Assembly: GCF_000814025.1 (NCBI RefSeq)
Contig: NZ_JWLL01000005.1
Coordinates: 62,001-126,000 of the forward strand
Source of the DNA: Tateyamaria sp. ANG-S1
GTDB taxonomy: Bacteria > Pseudomonadota > Alphaproteobacteria > Rhodobacterales > Rhodobacteraceae
DNA: 64,000 nt
Reading direction: 5' to 3'
The notes beneath the pieces were generated by a model. It was given only the letters and a program-made list of their open reading frames with translations, had not been told where the DNA came from and did no database searches. The translations under genes and the position numbers were made by a program. Positions 42,995 to 52,160 of this stretch are shown piece by piece; the stretch's first letter is position 1, and each line of letters starts with the position of its first letter.

Positions 42995-43869
42995 GCGGCA
43001 CCCCCCTGCCGGGCCTTCAGCTCCAGATACAGACCGGAATGATCCCGATCCGCCCCGTCCATATGCTCGACAAAATGGGCAAAGCGATCCCGCACATCCT
43101 GCACCATGGGCAAGCTCACACCGGCGGCACCAGCCTCATGCAGCACGTTGTCCAGATCCTTCAACTGAAACTTCGACAGGCCCCCGGGTTCAAAATTCCC
43201 GGTCGTCATCCGCTCTCCATGCTGCTGCAAAATGGTGCTGTCGGCAAAGCCCCCCTTCAGCGCGGCCCTTAACGCCGCCGGATCAGCGCCACCTTCCTCC
43301 GCCAGCAACATCGCCTCGGCCACAGCGCCGATGGTCACCGCCACAATGGCCTGATTGCACAGCTTCGACAACTGCCCCGACCCGGTCGGCCCCACATGCA
43401 CCGGGCGGCCCATCACCTCCAGGACCGGACGCGCGCGCTCAAAATCGGCGGCATCCCCGCCCGCCATGATGGCAAGGGACGCCCCTTCGGCCCCCTTGGT
43501 TCCACCAGACACCGGCGCATCCAGGAACCCAACGCCCAAACTCTCAAGCGCCGCTCGCGCCTCCCGTGCCTCGCCGGGCTTGGTCGATGACATGTCGATC
43601 CACAACGCCCCCTTTGACAAGGCTCGCGACACCTCACCAATCACCGCCAGCACCGTCGGCCCATCGCTCATCATCGTGATGATGACATCGGCCCCGGTTA
43701 CAGCCGCCGACGTGCTGGCCGCAACGGCAGCGCCTTCATCCGCCAACGGCTCTGCCTTGGCCACAGTCCGGTTCCACACCGTCACCGGCACACCCGCGCG
43801 GGCAAGATTCCGCGCCATGGGAAAGCCCATCAACCCTGTGCCCAACAGGGCCACATTCTCGAACGCCAT
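42991..43869 (-). CDS. NAD(P)-dependent HIBADH-family dehydrogenase (L-threonate dehydrogenase-like)
   Basis: A 292-aa protein from ATG 43869 (after GGAG). It has VALLGTGLMGFPMARNLA, the motif DAPVSGGTKGAEGASL and the catalytic Lys in GSGQLSKLCNQAIVA. It fits hydroxyacid dehydrogenases acting on beta-hydroxyacids, tartronate semialdehyde or L-threonate; proximity to denD favours a C4 sugar acid. It is divergent from the SDR operon at 43986. Confidence 0.83.
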   Translation of the reverse strand: MAFENVALLGTGLMGFPMARNLARAGVPVTVWNRTVAKAEPLADEGAAVAASTSAAVTGADVIITMMSDGPTVLAVIGEVSRALSKGALWIDMSSTKPGEAREARAALESLGVGFLDAPVSGGTKGAEGASLAIMAGGDAADFERARPVLEVMGRPVHVGPTGSGQLSKLCNQAIVAVTIGAVAEAMLLAEEGGADPAALRAALKGGFADSTILQQHGERMTTGNFEPGGLSKFQLKDLDNVLHEAGAAGVSLPMVQDVRDRFAHFVEHMDGADRDHSGLYLELKARQGGAA

Positions 43870-43985
43870 CGACACTCCTCCGAAATTGCCGTGACGTCTG
43901 GTCAACACCCGCGGCTTGTCCTACGCTAACAGCAAAACGCAGACCCGCCGTCTGCGCAACACCTGATCCGATACGGGGGGAGTAC

Positions 43986-44732
43986 ATGGGCCGTCTTGAC
44001 GGAAAGCGCGCGCTTGTGACGGCCGCAGGCCAGGGCATTGGCCGCGCAAGCGCACTTGCCATGGCGAACGAGGGGGCGCGCGTCTTCGCCACCGACGTCA
44101 ATGCCGATGCGCTCAGCACGCTTGAACACACGAATATCATGGCGTTTCCGCTGGATGCGCGCAGTGAAACCAGCATCAAGGATGGGGTGGAAGAAGCGCA
44201 GCCAGATATCCTGTTCAACTGCGCGGGCTTCGTCCACCACGGCACTATACTGGACAGTACGGACGACGAATGGGACTTCGCCTTCGACCTCAACGTCCGC
44301 TCCATGTACCGCACCATCCGCGCGACACTGCCGGGGATGCTGGACCGCGGCAACGGCTCGATCATCAACATGTCATCGGCCCTGGGCTCCATCATCGGCG
44401 CGCCCAACCGCTTCATCTACGGAACGACCAAGGCCGCCGTTGTCGGCCTCACCAAATCCGTCGCCGTCGACTACATTACCAAAGGCATCCGCTGTAACTG
44501 CATCTGCCCCGGCACCGTCGAAAGCCCCAGCTGGCACGACCGGGTCAAGGCATTGGGCGAAGAGCTTGGCAGCTACGACAAGGCCATGGAACAATTCGTC
44601 GCCCGCCAACCCATGGGCCGCGTGGCCACTGCCGAAGAAATTGCTGCGCTCGTCGTCTACCTCGCCAGCGACGAAAGCGCATTCACCACAGGACATACCC
44701 ACATCATTGATGGAGGCTGGTCAGGACAATGA
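43986..44732 (+). CDS. SDR oxidoreductase (2-keto-3-deoxy-fuconate/pentonate 4-dehydrogenase-like)
   Basis: A 248-aa classical [80 protein letters not shown] (Ser, Tyr, Lys), and [19 protein letters not shown]. It is close to the DHRS6/2-keto-3-deoxy-L-fuconate dehydrogenase group. The neighbours (IlvD/Edd dehydratase, FAH hydrolase) fit oxidation of a 2-keto-3-deoxy acid to a 2,4-diketo acid. Its stop overlaps the next start (ATGA). Confidence 0.84.
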   Translation: MGRLDGKRALVTAAGQGIGRASALAMANEGARVFATDVNADALSTLEHTNIMAFPLDARSETSIKDGVEEAQPDILFNCAGFVHHGTILDSTDDEWDFAFDLNVRSMYRTIRATLPGMLDRGNGSIINMSSALGSIIGAPNRFIYGTTKAAVVGLTKSVAVDYITKGIRCNCICPGTVESPSWHDRVKALGEELGSYDKAMEQFVARQPMGRVATAEEIAALVVYLASDESAFTTGHTHIIDGGWSGQ

Positions 44733-46531
44733 CCAAGAAAAAAATCGGTATCGAAGACCTGCGTTCCCGCAAGTGGTTCATGAACCCGGACAACCCGGAA
44801 ATGACCGCGCTCTATCTCGAACGCTACCTGAACTACGGGCTCACACGCGAGGAGTTGCAATCCGGCAAGCCGATCATCGGCATCGCGCAAACCGGCAGTG
44901 ATCTCTCGCCCTGCAACCGCCACCATATCGAGTTGGCGAAACGTGTCCGCGACGGGATTGTCGCCGCAGGCGGTACGTGCATCGAAATCCCGGTCCACCC
45001 GATCCAGGAAACCGGCAAGCGCCCCACGGCCATGCTCGACCGCAACCTGGCCTACCTGTCTCTGGTCGAAACGCTCTACGGCTACCCCCTAGACGGCGTC
45101 GTATTGACCATCGGTTGTGACAAGACCACACCGGCCCTCCTCATGGCCGCCGCCACCGTGAACATCCCAGCCCTGGCGCTTTCGGTGGGCCCCATGCTCA
45201 ACGGCTGGTTCCGTGGCGAGCGCACAGGCTCCGGCTCCATCGTCTGGCAAGCGCGCGAGATGATGGCGCGGGGCGAGATCGACGGCGAAGGGTTCATGGA
45301 ACTCGTCGCGTCCTCCGCCCCCTCGGTCGGCTATTGTAACACCATGGGCACGGCCACCACGATGAACTCGCTCGCCGAAGCGCTCGGCATGCAACTCCCC
45401 GGCTCCGCAGCCATCCCCGCCCCCTACCGCGAACGCAGCCAGATCAGCTATGAAACAGGCAGGCGCATCGTCGACATGGTGTGGGAAGACCTGCGTCCCT
45501 CCGACATCATGACGCGCGAAGCGTTCGAAAACACGATCGTCATCAACTCCGCCATCGGCGGCTCCACCAACGCGCCCATCCACCTCAACGGCATCGCAAA
45601 ACACCTCGACGTGCCGCTGACCAACGACGACTGGCAGCAACACGGCCACCACATCCCGCTTCTGGTGAACCTCCAACCCGCAGGCGAATACTTGGGCGAA
45701 GACTACCAGCACGCGGGCGGCGTCCCGGCGGTCATCGGCGAGCTCATCGCCGCCGACCTCCTGCCCCACCCGGACGTCATCACCGCCAACGGCAAAACGA
45801 TGCGTGAGAACTGCGAGGGCGTGCGCAGCGAAAACACGGAAGTGATCAAACCCGTCTCCGACCCGCTCAAGGCCGAAGCCGGGTTCATCAACCTCAAGGG
45901 CAACCTCTTCGACAGCGCGATCATGAAAACCTCCGTGATCTCCGAAGAATTCCGCACCCGCTACCTCTCCAACCCCGACGACCCCGAGGCCTTCGAAGGC
46001 CGCGCAGTCGTCTTCGACGGACCCGAAGACTTCCACCACCGCATCGACGAAGAAGCCGAAGGGATCGACGAAAACTGCATCCTCTTCATGCGCGGCGCAG
46101 GCCCCAAGGGCTACCCCGGCGGCGCCGAAGTCGTGAACATGCGCGCCCCGTCCTACCTGCTCAAAAAAGGCATCCAGGCGCTGCCCTGTGTCGGTGACGG
46201 CCGCCAATCCGGCACCTCCGGCTCGCCCTCGATCCTCAACGCCTCACCCGAGGCGGCAGATGGCGGCGGCCTTGCGCTGCTCGAAAACGGCGACCGCGTG
46301 CGCATCGACCTGAAAAAATGCACAGCCGACATGCTGGTGGACGACGCCGTCCTCCGGGCCCGCGCCGAGGCCATCATGGCCGCAGGCGGCTACAAAGTCC
46401 CCGAAAGCCAAAGCCCATGGCAGGAGATTTTCCGCGACTACGTGGGCCGCTTTGACGAGGGGATGACCCTGCGCGGCGCCACCAAATACCAAGACATCTC
46501 GCGCCGCCACATGCCGCGCGACAACCACTAA
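44729..46531 (+). CDS. IlvD/Edd family sugar-acid dehydratase (aldonate dehydratase)
   Basis: A 600-aa protein of the IlvD/Edd family, closer to pentonate (arabinonate/xylonate) dehydratases than to biosynthetic Ilv[44 protein letters not shown] (Fe-S cysteine), [27 protein letters not shown] (second cysteine), [14 protein letters not shown], and [45 protein letters not shown]. It would dehydrate an aldonate to a 2-keto-3-deoxy acid. It is in one operon with the SDR and FAH genes. Confidence 0.9.
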   Translation: MTKKKIGIEDLRSRKWFMNPDNPEMTALYLERYLNYGLTREELQSGKPIIGIAQTGSDLSPCNRHHIELAKRVRDGIVAAGGTCIEIPVHPIQETGKRPTAMLDRNLAYLSLVETLYGYPLDGVVLTIGCDKTTPALLMAAATVNIPALALSVGPMLNGWFRGERTGSGSIVWQAREMMARGEIDGEGFMELVASSAPSVGYCNTMGTATTMNSLAEALGMQLPGSAAIPAPYRERSQISYETGRRIVDMVWEDLRPSDIMTREAFENTIVINSAIGGSTNAPIHLNGIAKHLDVPLTNDDWQQHGHHIPLLVNLQPAGEYLGEDYQHAGGVPAVIGELIAADLLPHPDVITANGKTMRENCEGVRSENTEVIKPVSDPLKAEAGFINLKGNLFDSAIMKTSVISEEFRTRYLSNPDDPEAFEGRAVVFDGPEDFHHRIDEEAEGIDENCILFMRGAGPKGYPGGAEVVNMRAPSYLLKKGIQALPCVGDGRQSGTSGSPSILNASPEAADGGGLALLENGDRVRIDLKKCTADMLVDDAVLRARAEAIMAAGGYKVPESQSPWQEIFRDYVGRFDEGMTLRGATKYQDISRRHMPRDNH

Positions 46532-46541
46532 GAGGCCAGAC

Positions 46542-47384
46542 ATGAAACTCGTAAGATACGGTGACGTAGGTCACGAAAGACCCGGCCTCATGGACGGCGA
46601 CACACTCCGCGACCTGTCGGCCCACATCGACGACATCCACGGCGCCACGCTCGACGACGCCACGCTCGAAAAACTGCGCAGCATCGACCCCGCCACGCTA
46701 CCTGCCGTCGATGGATCGCCAAGGATCGGCCCCTGCGTCGGCAACATCGGCAAGTTCCTCTGCATCGGCCTCAACTACTCCGACCACGCCGCCGAACAGG
46801 GCCTGCCGATCCCCGAACACCCCATCCTTTTCTTCAAGGCAAACTCCGCCATCGTCGGCCCCAATGACGACGTGGTCATGCCGCGCGGCTCACAACGCAC
46901 CGACTGGGAAGTCGAACTGGGCGCAGTAATCGGCAAGACCTGCAAATACGTCTCCAAAGCCGACGCGCTCGACTACGTTGCAGGCTACTGCATCGTCAAC
47001 GACGTCTCCGAACGCGAATTCCAGCAGAACCTCACGGGCCAATGGACCAAGGGCAAATCCTGCGACACCTACGGACCTACGGGTCCGTATCTCGTCACCC
47101 GCGACGAGGTCGAAGACCCCCAAACGCTCGACATGTCGCTCTCCGTCAACGGCAAGCGGATGCAGACCGGCAACACCTCGACCATGATCTTCTCCGTGGC
47201 CGAGATCATCGAACACCTGTCGCACCTCTTCACCCTGCATCCCGGCGATGTGATCAGCACCGGCACCCCCCCCGGCGTGGGCGACGGGATGAACCCCAAA
47301 ACCTACCTCAAGGTCGGCGACGTGATGGAGCTTGAAATCGCAGGCCTCGGCACCCAACGGCAAGAGGTGAAACAAGATGCCTGA
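46542..47384 (+). CDS. Fumarylacetoacetate hydrolase family protein (2,4-diketo-3-deoxy-acid hydrolase-like)
   Basis: A 280-aa FAH-family protein: KFLCIGLNYSDHAAEQGLPIPEHPILFFKANSAIVGPND, TDWEVELGAVIGKTCKYVS (metal ligands Glu/Asp), YCIVNDVSEREFQ and IISTGTPPGVGDGM-like end. It corresponds to enzymes that cleave 2,4-diketo-3-deoxy-L-fuconate or the C5 homologue into pyruvate and lactate or glycolate. Its ATG follows GAGG by 5 bases; its end overlaps the next start by 8 bp. Confidence 0.87.
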   Translation: MKLVRYGDVGHERPGLMDGDTLRDLSAHIDDIHGATLDDATLEKLRSIDPATLPAVDGSPRIGPCVGNIGKFLCIGLNYSDHAAEQGLPIPEHPILFFKANSAIVGPNDDVVMPRGSQRTDWEVELGAVIGKTCKYVSKADALDYVAGYCIVNDVSEREFQQNLTGQWTKGKSCDTYGPTGPYLVTRDEVEDPQTLDMSLSVNGKRMQTGNTSTMIFSVAEIIEHLSHLFTLHPGDVISTGTPPGVGDGMNPKTYLKVGDVMELEIAGLGTQRQEVKQDA

Positions 47385-48309
47385 CCTTCTCCAAATCGGC
47401 GGCATCACTGATTCCATGCGCACCCGTTTAGAAGAGCGGTTTACCATCCACCAGGCCACCGACGACTACCCGGGCGAGGCAATCACCCACATCGTCACCA
47501 ACGGCCATGACGGCGTGCCCGCAGACATCCTCGCCAGCTGCCCCAACGCCAAAATGGCCGCCAGCTACGGCGTCGGCTACGACGCCATCGACACCGACGC
47601 CTGCGTGGAACGCGGCATCGTCGTGACCCACACGCCCGACGTCCTGAACGCAGAAGTGGCAAGCACCGCAATCATGCTGATGCTCAACAGCTTCCGCAAC
47701 TTCATGGCGGACGAGGCGCACGCCCGCTCCGGCAACTGGGAAACGCAGGGCAACGCTCCGCTGTCGCGCAGCGCCGACAACCGGCGCGTCGGCATCTTGG
47801 GGCTGGGGCGCATCGGCCAAGCCATCGCGGACAAGCTCAAGGCGTTCAACGCCGACATCCACTACCACACCCGCAGCGAAAAGGACGTGCCCTACACCTA
47901 CCATGCCAACCTCGTGGACATGGCAAAGGCGGTTGAGGTGATCATCTGCATCACCCCCGGCGGTCCCTCGACCCACCACATCGTCAACGCAGAGGTAATG
48001 GAAGCGCTGGGACCGGAGGGCACGCTCATCAACGTCTCCCGCGGATCGGTCATTGACGAGGCGGCCATGGTCGCCGCCCTGCAATCGGGCAAACTCGGCT
48101 ACGCAGCACTCGACGTGTTCGAAGAAGAACCCAAAATCCCCGACGCGCTCAAATCCATGTCCAACGTCATCCTCCTGCCCCACGTGGGCAGCGCCACGCA
48201 TGAAACACGCGCGGCCATGGGCACGCTCGTGGTGGACAACCTGATCAGCCATCTCGACAACGGCCTCGTGATCACGCCGGTGCCGGAAACCAAGCACCTC
48301 AATGGCTAA
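47377..48309 (+). CDS. D-isomer specific 2-hydroxyacid dehydrogenase
   Basis: A 310-aa protein with [36 protein letters not shown] (NAD-binding), [14 protein letters not shown] (catalytic Arg), [11 protein letters not shown] (Glu) and [13 protein letters not shown] (His). It resembles glyoxylate/hydroxypyruvate reductases and would interconvert glycolate or lactate and their keto acids. In this operon it may process the C2 product of the FAH step. Confidence 0.88.
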   Translation: MPDLLQIGGITDSMRTRLEERFTIHQATDDYPGEAITHIVTNGHDGVPADILASCPNAKMAASYGVGYDAIDTDACVERGIVVTHTPDVLNAEVASTAIMLMLNSFRNFMADEAHARSGNWETQGNAPLSRSADNRRVGILGLGRIGQAIADKLKAFNADIHYHTRSEKDVPYTYHANLVDMAKAVEVIICITPGGPSTHHIVNAEVMEALGPEGTLINVSRGSVIDEAAMVAALQSGKLGYAALDVFEEEPKIPDALKSMSNVILLPHVGSATHETRAAMGTLVVDNLISHLDNGLVITPVPETKHLNG

Positions 48310-49390
48310 GATCACCGACGTCCAGGCCCGCCTCTTCGCCGTCCCGCTCGACGAAATCCTCGTCGATGCCAAGCACGGCGATCACAGCCATTTCCACCTA
48401 ATCACGGCAACGGTCACGCTGGAGGATGGGCGCACCGGCACCGGCTACACCTACAATGGCGGGCGCGGCGGGCACGCGACGGCAGCAATGATCACCCACG
48501 ACCTCGCGCCTTTCCTGATCGGGCAAGACGCGGGCAACGTCGAACAGCTCACCCACGCCATGGACGAACACCTGCACTATGTGGGGCGCGGCGGCATCCT
48601 CTCCTTCGCCATCTCGGCTGTGGATATCGCCCTCTGGGACGCACGACTGAAAAGTACCAGCCAATCGCTGGTTGAGGCCGCAGGCGGCGCATCCGACCGC
48701 TGCAAAGCCTACGCAGGCGGCATCGACCTCGGCTTCGACCTACCGAAGCTGCTCGACAGCATCCGCACCTACCTCGCCCGCGGCCACGACGCCGTGAAGA
48801 TCAAGATCGGCCAACCGACCGAGGCTGAAGACGTGGACCGGATCAAGGCTGTCCGCGACCTCATCGGCCCCGACATCACCTTCATGGTCGATGCCAACTA
48901 TTCCATGACCACTGATCAAGCGATCAGCATGGCCAAGGCGATGAGACCATTCGATATCGAATGGTTCGAAGAGCCCATCGAGCCCGACCACTTCGAAGAC
49001 TTCGCAGCCATCCGCGAAGCCAGCGGCATCAAGACGGCCCAGGGCGAAAACCTGCATACACTGCACGAGTTCCGCCGCGCCCTGCCTCATGTCGATTTCA
49101 TCCAGCCCGATGCCTCGAACTGCCTCGGCATTACCGGCTGGCTCGAAGTCGCAAAAATGGCAAAGGAAGCGAATGTCCCGGTCTGCAGCCACGGCATGCA
49201 GGAACTGCACGTCTCGCTCGTCTCAAGCCAGCCCCACGGCGGCTGGCTCGAAGTGCACAGCTTCCCAATCGACCGCTACACGACGCGGCCCCTCGTGATC
49301 GAGGATCACCTCGCCGTCGCCCCCAACACCCCCGGCATCGGCGTAGAATTCGACTGGCCCAAACTCACCCCATTCGAAGTCAAACCGTAG
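48302..49390 (+). CDS. Mandelate racemase/muconate lactonizing enzyme family sugar-acid dehydratase
   Basis: A 362-aa enolase-superfamily protein: [13 protein letters not shown] (the K-x-K acid/base pair), [12 protein letters not shown] (Asp metal ligand), [16 protein letters not shown] (Glu), [12 protein letters not shown] (Glu), [11 protein letters not shown] and [13 protein letters not shown] (His). The last motif is typical of sugar-acid dehydratases such as talarate/galactarate dehydratase. It overlaps the previous stop (ATGGCTAA). A specific substrate cannot be assigned. Confidence 0.86.
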   Translation: MAKITDVQARLFAVPLDEILVDAKHGDHSHFHLITATVTLEDGRTGTGYTYNGGRGGHATAAMITHDLAPFLIGQDAGNVEQLTHAMDEHLHYVGRGGILSFAISAVDIALWDARLKSTSQSLVEAAGGASDRCKAYAGGIDLGFDLPKLLDSIRTYLARGHDAVKIKIGQPTEAEDVDRIKAVRDLIGPDITFMVDANYSMTTDQAISMAKAMRPFDIEWFEEPIEPDHFEDFAAIREASGIKTAQGENLHTLHEFRRALPHVDFIQPDASNCLGITGWLEVAKMAKEANVPVCSHGMQELHVSLVSSQPHGGWLEVHSFPIDRYTTRPLVIEDHLAVAPNTPGIGVEFDWPKLTPFEVKP

Positions 49391-49410
49391 GGCGGGGTTC
49401 CACCCCGCCA
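49389..49410. terminator. GC-rich hairpin after the sugar-acid operon
   Basis: Stem GGCGGGGT-tcc-ACCCCGCC immediately after the stop codon of the last operon gene. It lacks a T run. This type of very short-loop element is common between genes in Rhodobacteraceae; here it may end or protect the mRNA. Confidence 0.55.
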
Positions 49411-49477
49411 TCCGCCGAATTTAACCCAATCGAAACCTCTGTTAACGGCCCCCGGTCCCTTAACAATTCATGACCGG

Positions 49478-49612
49478 AAAACAGCCTTTCGACCGGACCT
49501 AAAACACGCAGTTTGACCCTCAAAATGTGCAGTTTCGCCAAAACCCGGCAAAAACAGCCCATTTCCCCCGGCTCAAAACACGCGGTTTCAAGGGCAAAAT
49601 GTGCACTTTGCC
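49478..49612. repeat. Two-copy diverged 73-bp tandem repeat
   Basis: Two units starting at about 49478 and 49551 (73-bp period) share ACAGCC, CCGG, AAAACACGC-GTTT and CAAAATGTGCA-TTT in order. Each unit itself contains two GCAGTTT-like boxes. It fills the gap before the ctpA terminator and is not part of a recognised gene. Confidence 0.65.
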
Positions 49613-49619
49613 CCCAAAC

Positions 49620-49655
49620 AAAAAAGCGCACGGTGCGTTAACCCCACCGTGCGCT
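49620..49655 (-). terminator. Rho-independent terminator of ctpA
   Basis: On the minus strand a perfect 10-bp stem (GCGCACGGTG/CACCGTGCGC) with a 9-base loop is followed by six T residues. It lies just after the ctpA stop codon at 49665. Confidence 0.85.
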
Positions 49656-49664
49656 CTGTTCGTT

Positions 49665-51029
49665 CTACCGCAACTTCGCCGTGTTACGTGCTTGTGGCCC
49701 CAGCGCATTCAGCCCTTTCAGGATATCGATGGCATAGGCCAGCTGATAATCCTCTTCCCGCAGATCCGCCGCCGCCTGCGCCTTGGCGCGGTCCGCTTCG
49801 ATCTGCTTGATCTGGTCTTCGCTCAGCGAATCGTTGTTCAGGCTGCCGCGCAATTCCCCTTCGGTCCGGGGCCCAACTGCGCTTGCGGGTGCATCGTCTT
49901 CCTCGTCCTCAGCGGGCCGACGACGGGGCTGTTCCACCACGATGTCAGGGCTCACACCCAACGCCTGAATCGACCGGCCCGAAGGCGTGTAGTACCGCGC
50001 CGTGGTCAGGCGCATCGCCCCATCCCCGCGCAGCGGCATAACCGTCTGAACCGATCCCTTACCAAAGCTCTTGGTGCCCACAACGATCGCGCGGCGGTGG
50101 TCCTGCAAGGCACCCGCCACGATCTCGGACGCCGAAGCAGAGCCGCCATTGATCAGCACAACAATCGGTTTGCCCTGCGCCAAATCACCGGGTGTCGCGT
50201 TGAACCGGTCGCCATCGGCGGGGTCACGACCACGGGTAGACACAATCTCGCCCTCGTCCAGAAACGCATCCGATACGCGGATGGCCTGGGTCAGCAACCC
50301 ACCGGGATTGTTACGCAAATCCAGGACAAAGCCGTTCACGGAGTTCATACCGCCCAGCGCCTCAACCTCTTCTTCCAGCTTGGAAATCAGGTTCGGCGTG
50401 GTCTTGTCGTTGAAAGTCGTCACACGCAGCACAACCGTCTCGCCCTGCGTCCGGCTGCGCACGGCTTGCAGTTCAATCGTGTCGCGGATGATGGACACGT
50501 CAAAGGGTTCGGTCTCGCCCTCACGCACCACGGTGATGATGATCTCGGACCCGACCGGCCCGCGCATCTTGTCCACCGCTGCGTCCAGTGTCAGGCCAAG
50601 CGTCGACTCGCCATCGACATGGGTGATGAAGTCACCCGCTTCGATCCCCGCCTCTGCCGCAGGGGTCGAGTCGATGGGCGACACAACCTTGATGAAACCC
50701 TCTTCCTGCGTGACTTCGATGCCCAAACCACCGAACTCGCCACGGGTCTGCACCTGCATCTGCGCCGCATCATCGGGCGAAAGGTAGCTCGAATGCGGAT
50801 CGAGCGAGGTTAGCATCCCGTCAATCGCCGCCTCGATCAGTTCGCTGGGTTCGACCTGTTCCACATATTGGCCGCGGATACGTTCAAAGATGTCGCCGAA
50901 CAGGTCCAACTGCTCGTACACATTTGAATTTGCGGCCTTTTCCTGCGCCAGCAGCGGTCCTGCAATCTGCGTGGTTGCAATGACACCTGCCACCGTACCG
51001 CCCAACGCGGCCATCACGAATTTCTTCAT
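49665..51029 (-). CDS. ctpA: C-terminal processing peptidase (S41 family)
   Basis: A 454-aa protein with an N-terminal signal/anchor (MKKFVMAALGGTVAGVIATTQIAGPLLAQ), a PDZ domain (residues about 95-175, FGGLGIEVTQEEGFIKVVSPIDSTPAAEAGIEAGDFITHVDGE) and the S41 catalytic region LINGGSASASEIVAGALQDHRRAIVVGTKSFGKGSVQT (nucleophilic Ser ~295, general-base Lys ~322). It is a periplasmic protease processing cell-envelope proteins. The C-terminus is acidic and charged. It follows envC by 6 bp. Confidence 0.92.
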   Translation of the reverse strand: MKKFVMAALGGTVAGVIATTQIAGPLLAQEKAANSNVYEQLDLFGDIFERIRGQYVEQVEPSELIEAAIDGMLTSLDPHSSYLSPDDAAQMQVQTRGEFGGLGIEVTQEEGFIKVVSPIDSTPAAEAGIEAGDFITHVDGESTLGLTLDAAVDKMRGPVGSEIIITVVREGETEPFDVSIIRDTIELQAVRSRTQGETVVLRVTTFNDKTTPNLISKLEEEVEALGGMNSVNGFVLDLRNNPGGLLTQAIRVSDAFLDEGEIVSTRGRDPADGDRFNATPGDLAQGKPIVVLINGGSASASEIVAGALQDHRRAIVVGTKSFGKGSVQTVMPLRGDGAMRLTTARYYTPSGRSIQALGVSPDIVVEQPRRRPAEDEEDDAPASAVGPRTEGELRGSLNNDSLSEDQIKQIEADRAKAQAAADLREEDYQLAYAIDILKGLNALGPQARNTAKLR

Positions 51030-51035
51030 TACAGC

Positions 51036-52160
51036 TTATCCATCCTGTTCGGTGCTGAACCATTCAAGCGGGTCCATTGGCACATTATTCTCTCTTACCT
51101 CTATATAGAGCGTTTCCGAACGCTCGGCGCTACCCCCTTCACCACCTGTTGATGCGGCGTTTGGGGCAGGCAGACCGCCCATCAGGCCCAAAGGCGTGCT
51201 CGCGGCGATGATCTGACCGGTCTTGCCGTAGCTCACGGCCATCCCCGCCAGAATGATCAGCGTGCCCGGGCGCGGTTCCAATATGGTCACTGCGCCAAAG
51301 TCCAGAAGCGGCCCGACATAGCGTAGGGTAGCCGCCGTCGGCGAGCTGACCAGGGTGCCCGGACGGGTCGCGAGCAGGACGCCCGGCCGGGCAATCCCAG
51401 CGGCATCAGATTCGCCCGCCCGGCGCAAGATCACACCCCGCGCAGGCATCGGAAACTCGCCGATCAGGTCATCAATCTCCGGCGGCGTCCAGCCGATATC
51501 ACCTTCGGCAATGCTGGCCAGCCCGCTGGAAAACGCATCCAACGTCTCGGCCGAGGCAATCAGGATCGCGGTGCGCACGGGGTCTTCGGTAAAGCGCTGC
51601 GGCAAGTCCGTCCGCTCCGCCATCGCCTGATTGAGAGCAGACCGCGCCGTTTGCACCTCGGTCAACCCGGTCTGCAATTGCGCTGCCGCCTGCTCTTGCA
51701 AAAGCCGCAGGCTTTCCACGTCGCTCAGATCCTGGCGCAGCTGTGCTGCACGTTGGTTCAGGGCCGGGGTCAACTCCGCCAGTAACATCCCCGCCCGCGC
51801 CGTGCCATTCGGACCATCTGGATGCAAGAAGGCTGTGGGCGCTTCATCCGGCGTAAGTGTCTGTAAAACTGCCACAAGCTGCGCGATCTCGGCATCACGA
51901 GCCTGCAACTGACGGCGCAACTGCGCCTCGCGAATAGACGCCCGGCGCAGGCCCGCACGCATGGCCGACAGGCCCGCTTCATAGGCATGGACCGTGTCCG
52001 TCAGCGCCCGCACGCGGTTGCGGGCCGTCTCCGCCTCCGCCAACCGGACCGAGGCTGCCTCAAGCTGCGCCCCCGCCTCGCGCGCCAACGCTCCCGCGTC
52101 TTCCTGCGCGGCAGCGGTCAGGGCGGATGCGCACAGCAGAAAGGCGGAGAGCCACTTCAT
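51036..52160 (-). CDS. envC: EnvC-like murein hydrolase activator (degenerate LytM domain)
   Basis: A 374-aa secreted protein: signal peptide (MKWLSAFLLCASALTAAAQ), a long coiled coil (residues about 25-200), and a C-terminal LytM/M23-like domain (PARGVILRRAGESDAAGIARPGVLLATRPGTLVSSPTAATLRYVGPLLDFGAVTILEPRPG). The M23 zinc ligands (H-x3-D and H-x-H) are absent: the first position reads ARPG and the last EPRPG. So it is a non-enzymatic activator of amidases, as for E. coli EnvC. It sits between gpmI and ctpA on the same strand. Confidence 0.82.
   Translation of the reverse strand: MKWLSAFLLCASALTAAAQEDAGALAREAGAQLEAASVRLAEAETARNRVRALTDTVHAYEAGLSAMRAGLRRASIREAQLRRQLQARDAEIAQLVAVLQTLTPDEAPTAFLHPDGPNGTARAGMLLAELTPALNQRAAQLRQDLSDVESLRLLQEQAAAQLQTGLTEVQTARSALNQAMAERTDLPQRFTEDPVRTAILIASAETLDAFSSGLASIAEGDIGWTPPEIDDLIGEFPMPARGVILRRAGESDAAGIARPGVLLATRPGTLVSSPTAATLRYVGPLLDFGAVTILEPRPGTLIILAGMAVSYGKTGQIIAASTPLGLMGGLPAPNAASTGGEGGSAERSETLYIEVRENNVPMDPLEWFSTEQDG

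Noticed and set aside
49527-50813. Long plus-strand frame across the repeat and ctpA
   Set aside because: Antisense to ctpA and overlapping a terminator and tandem repeat; not coding.
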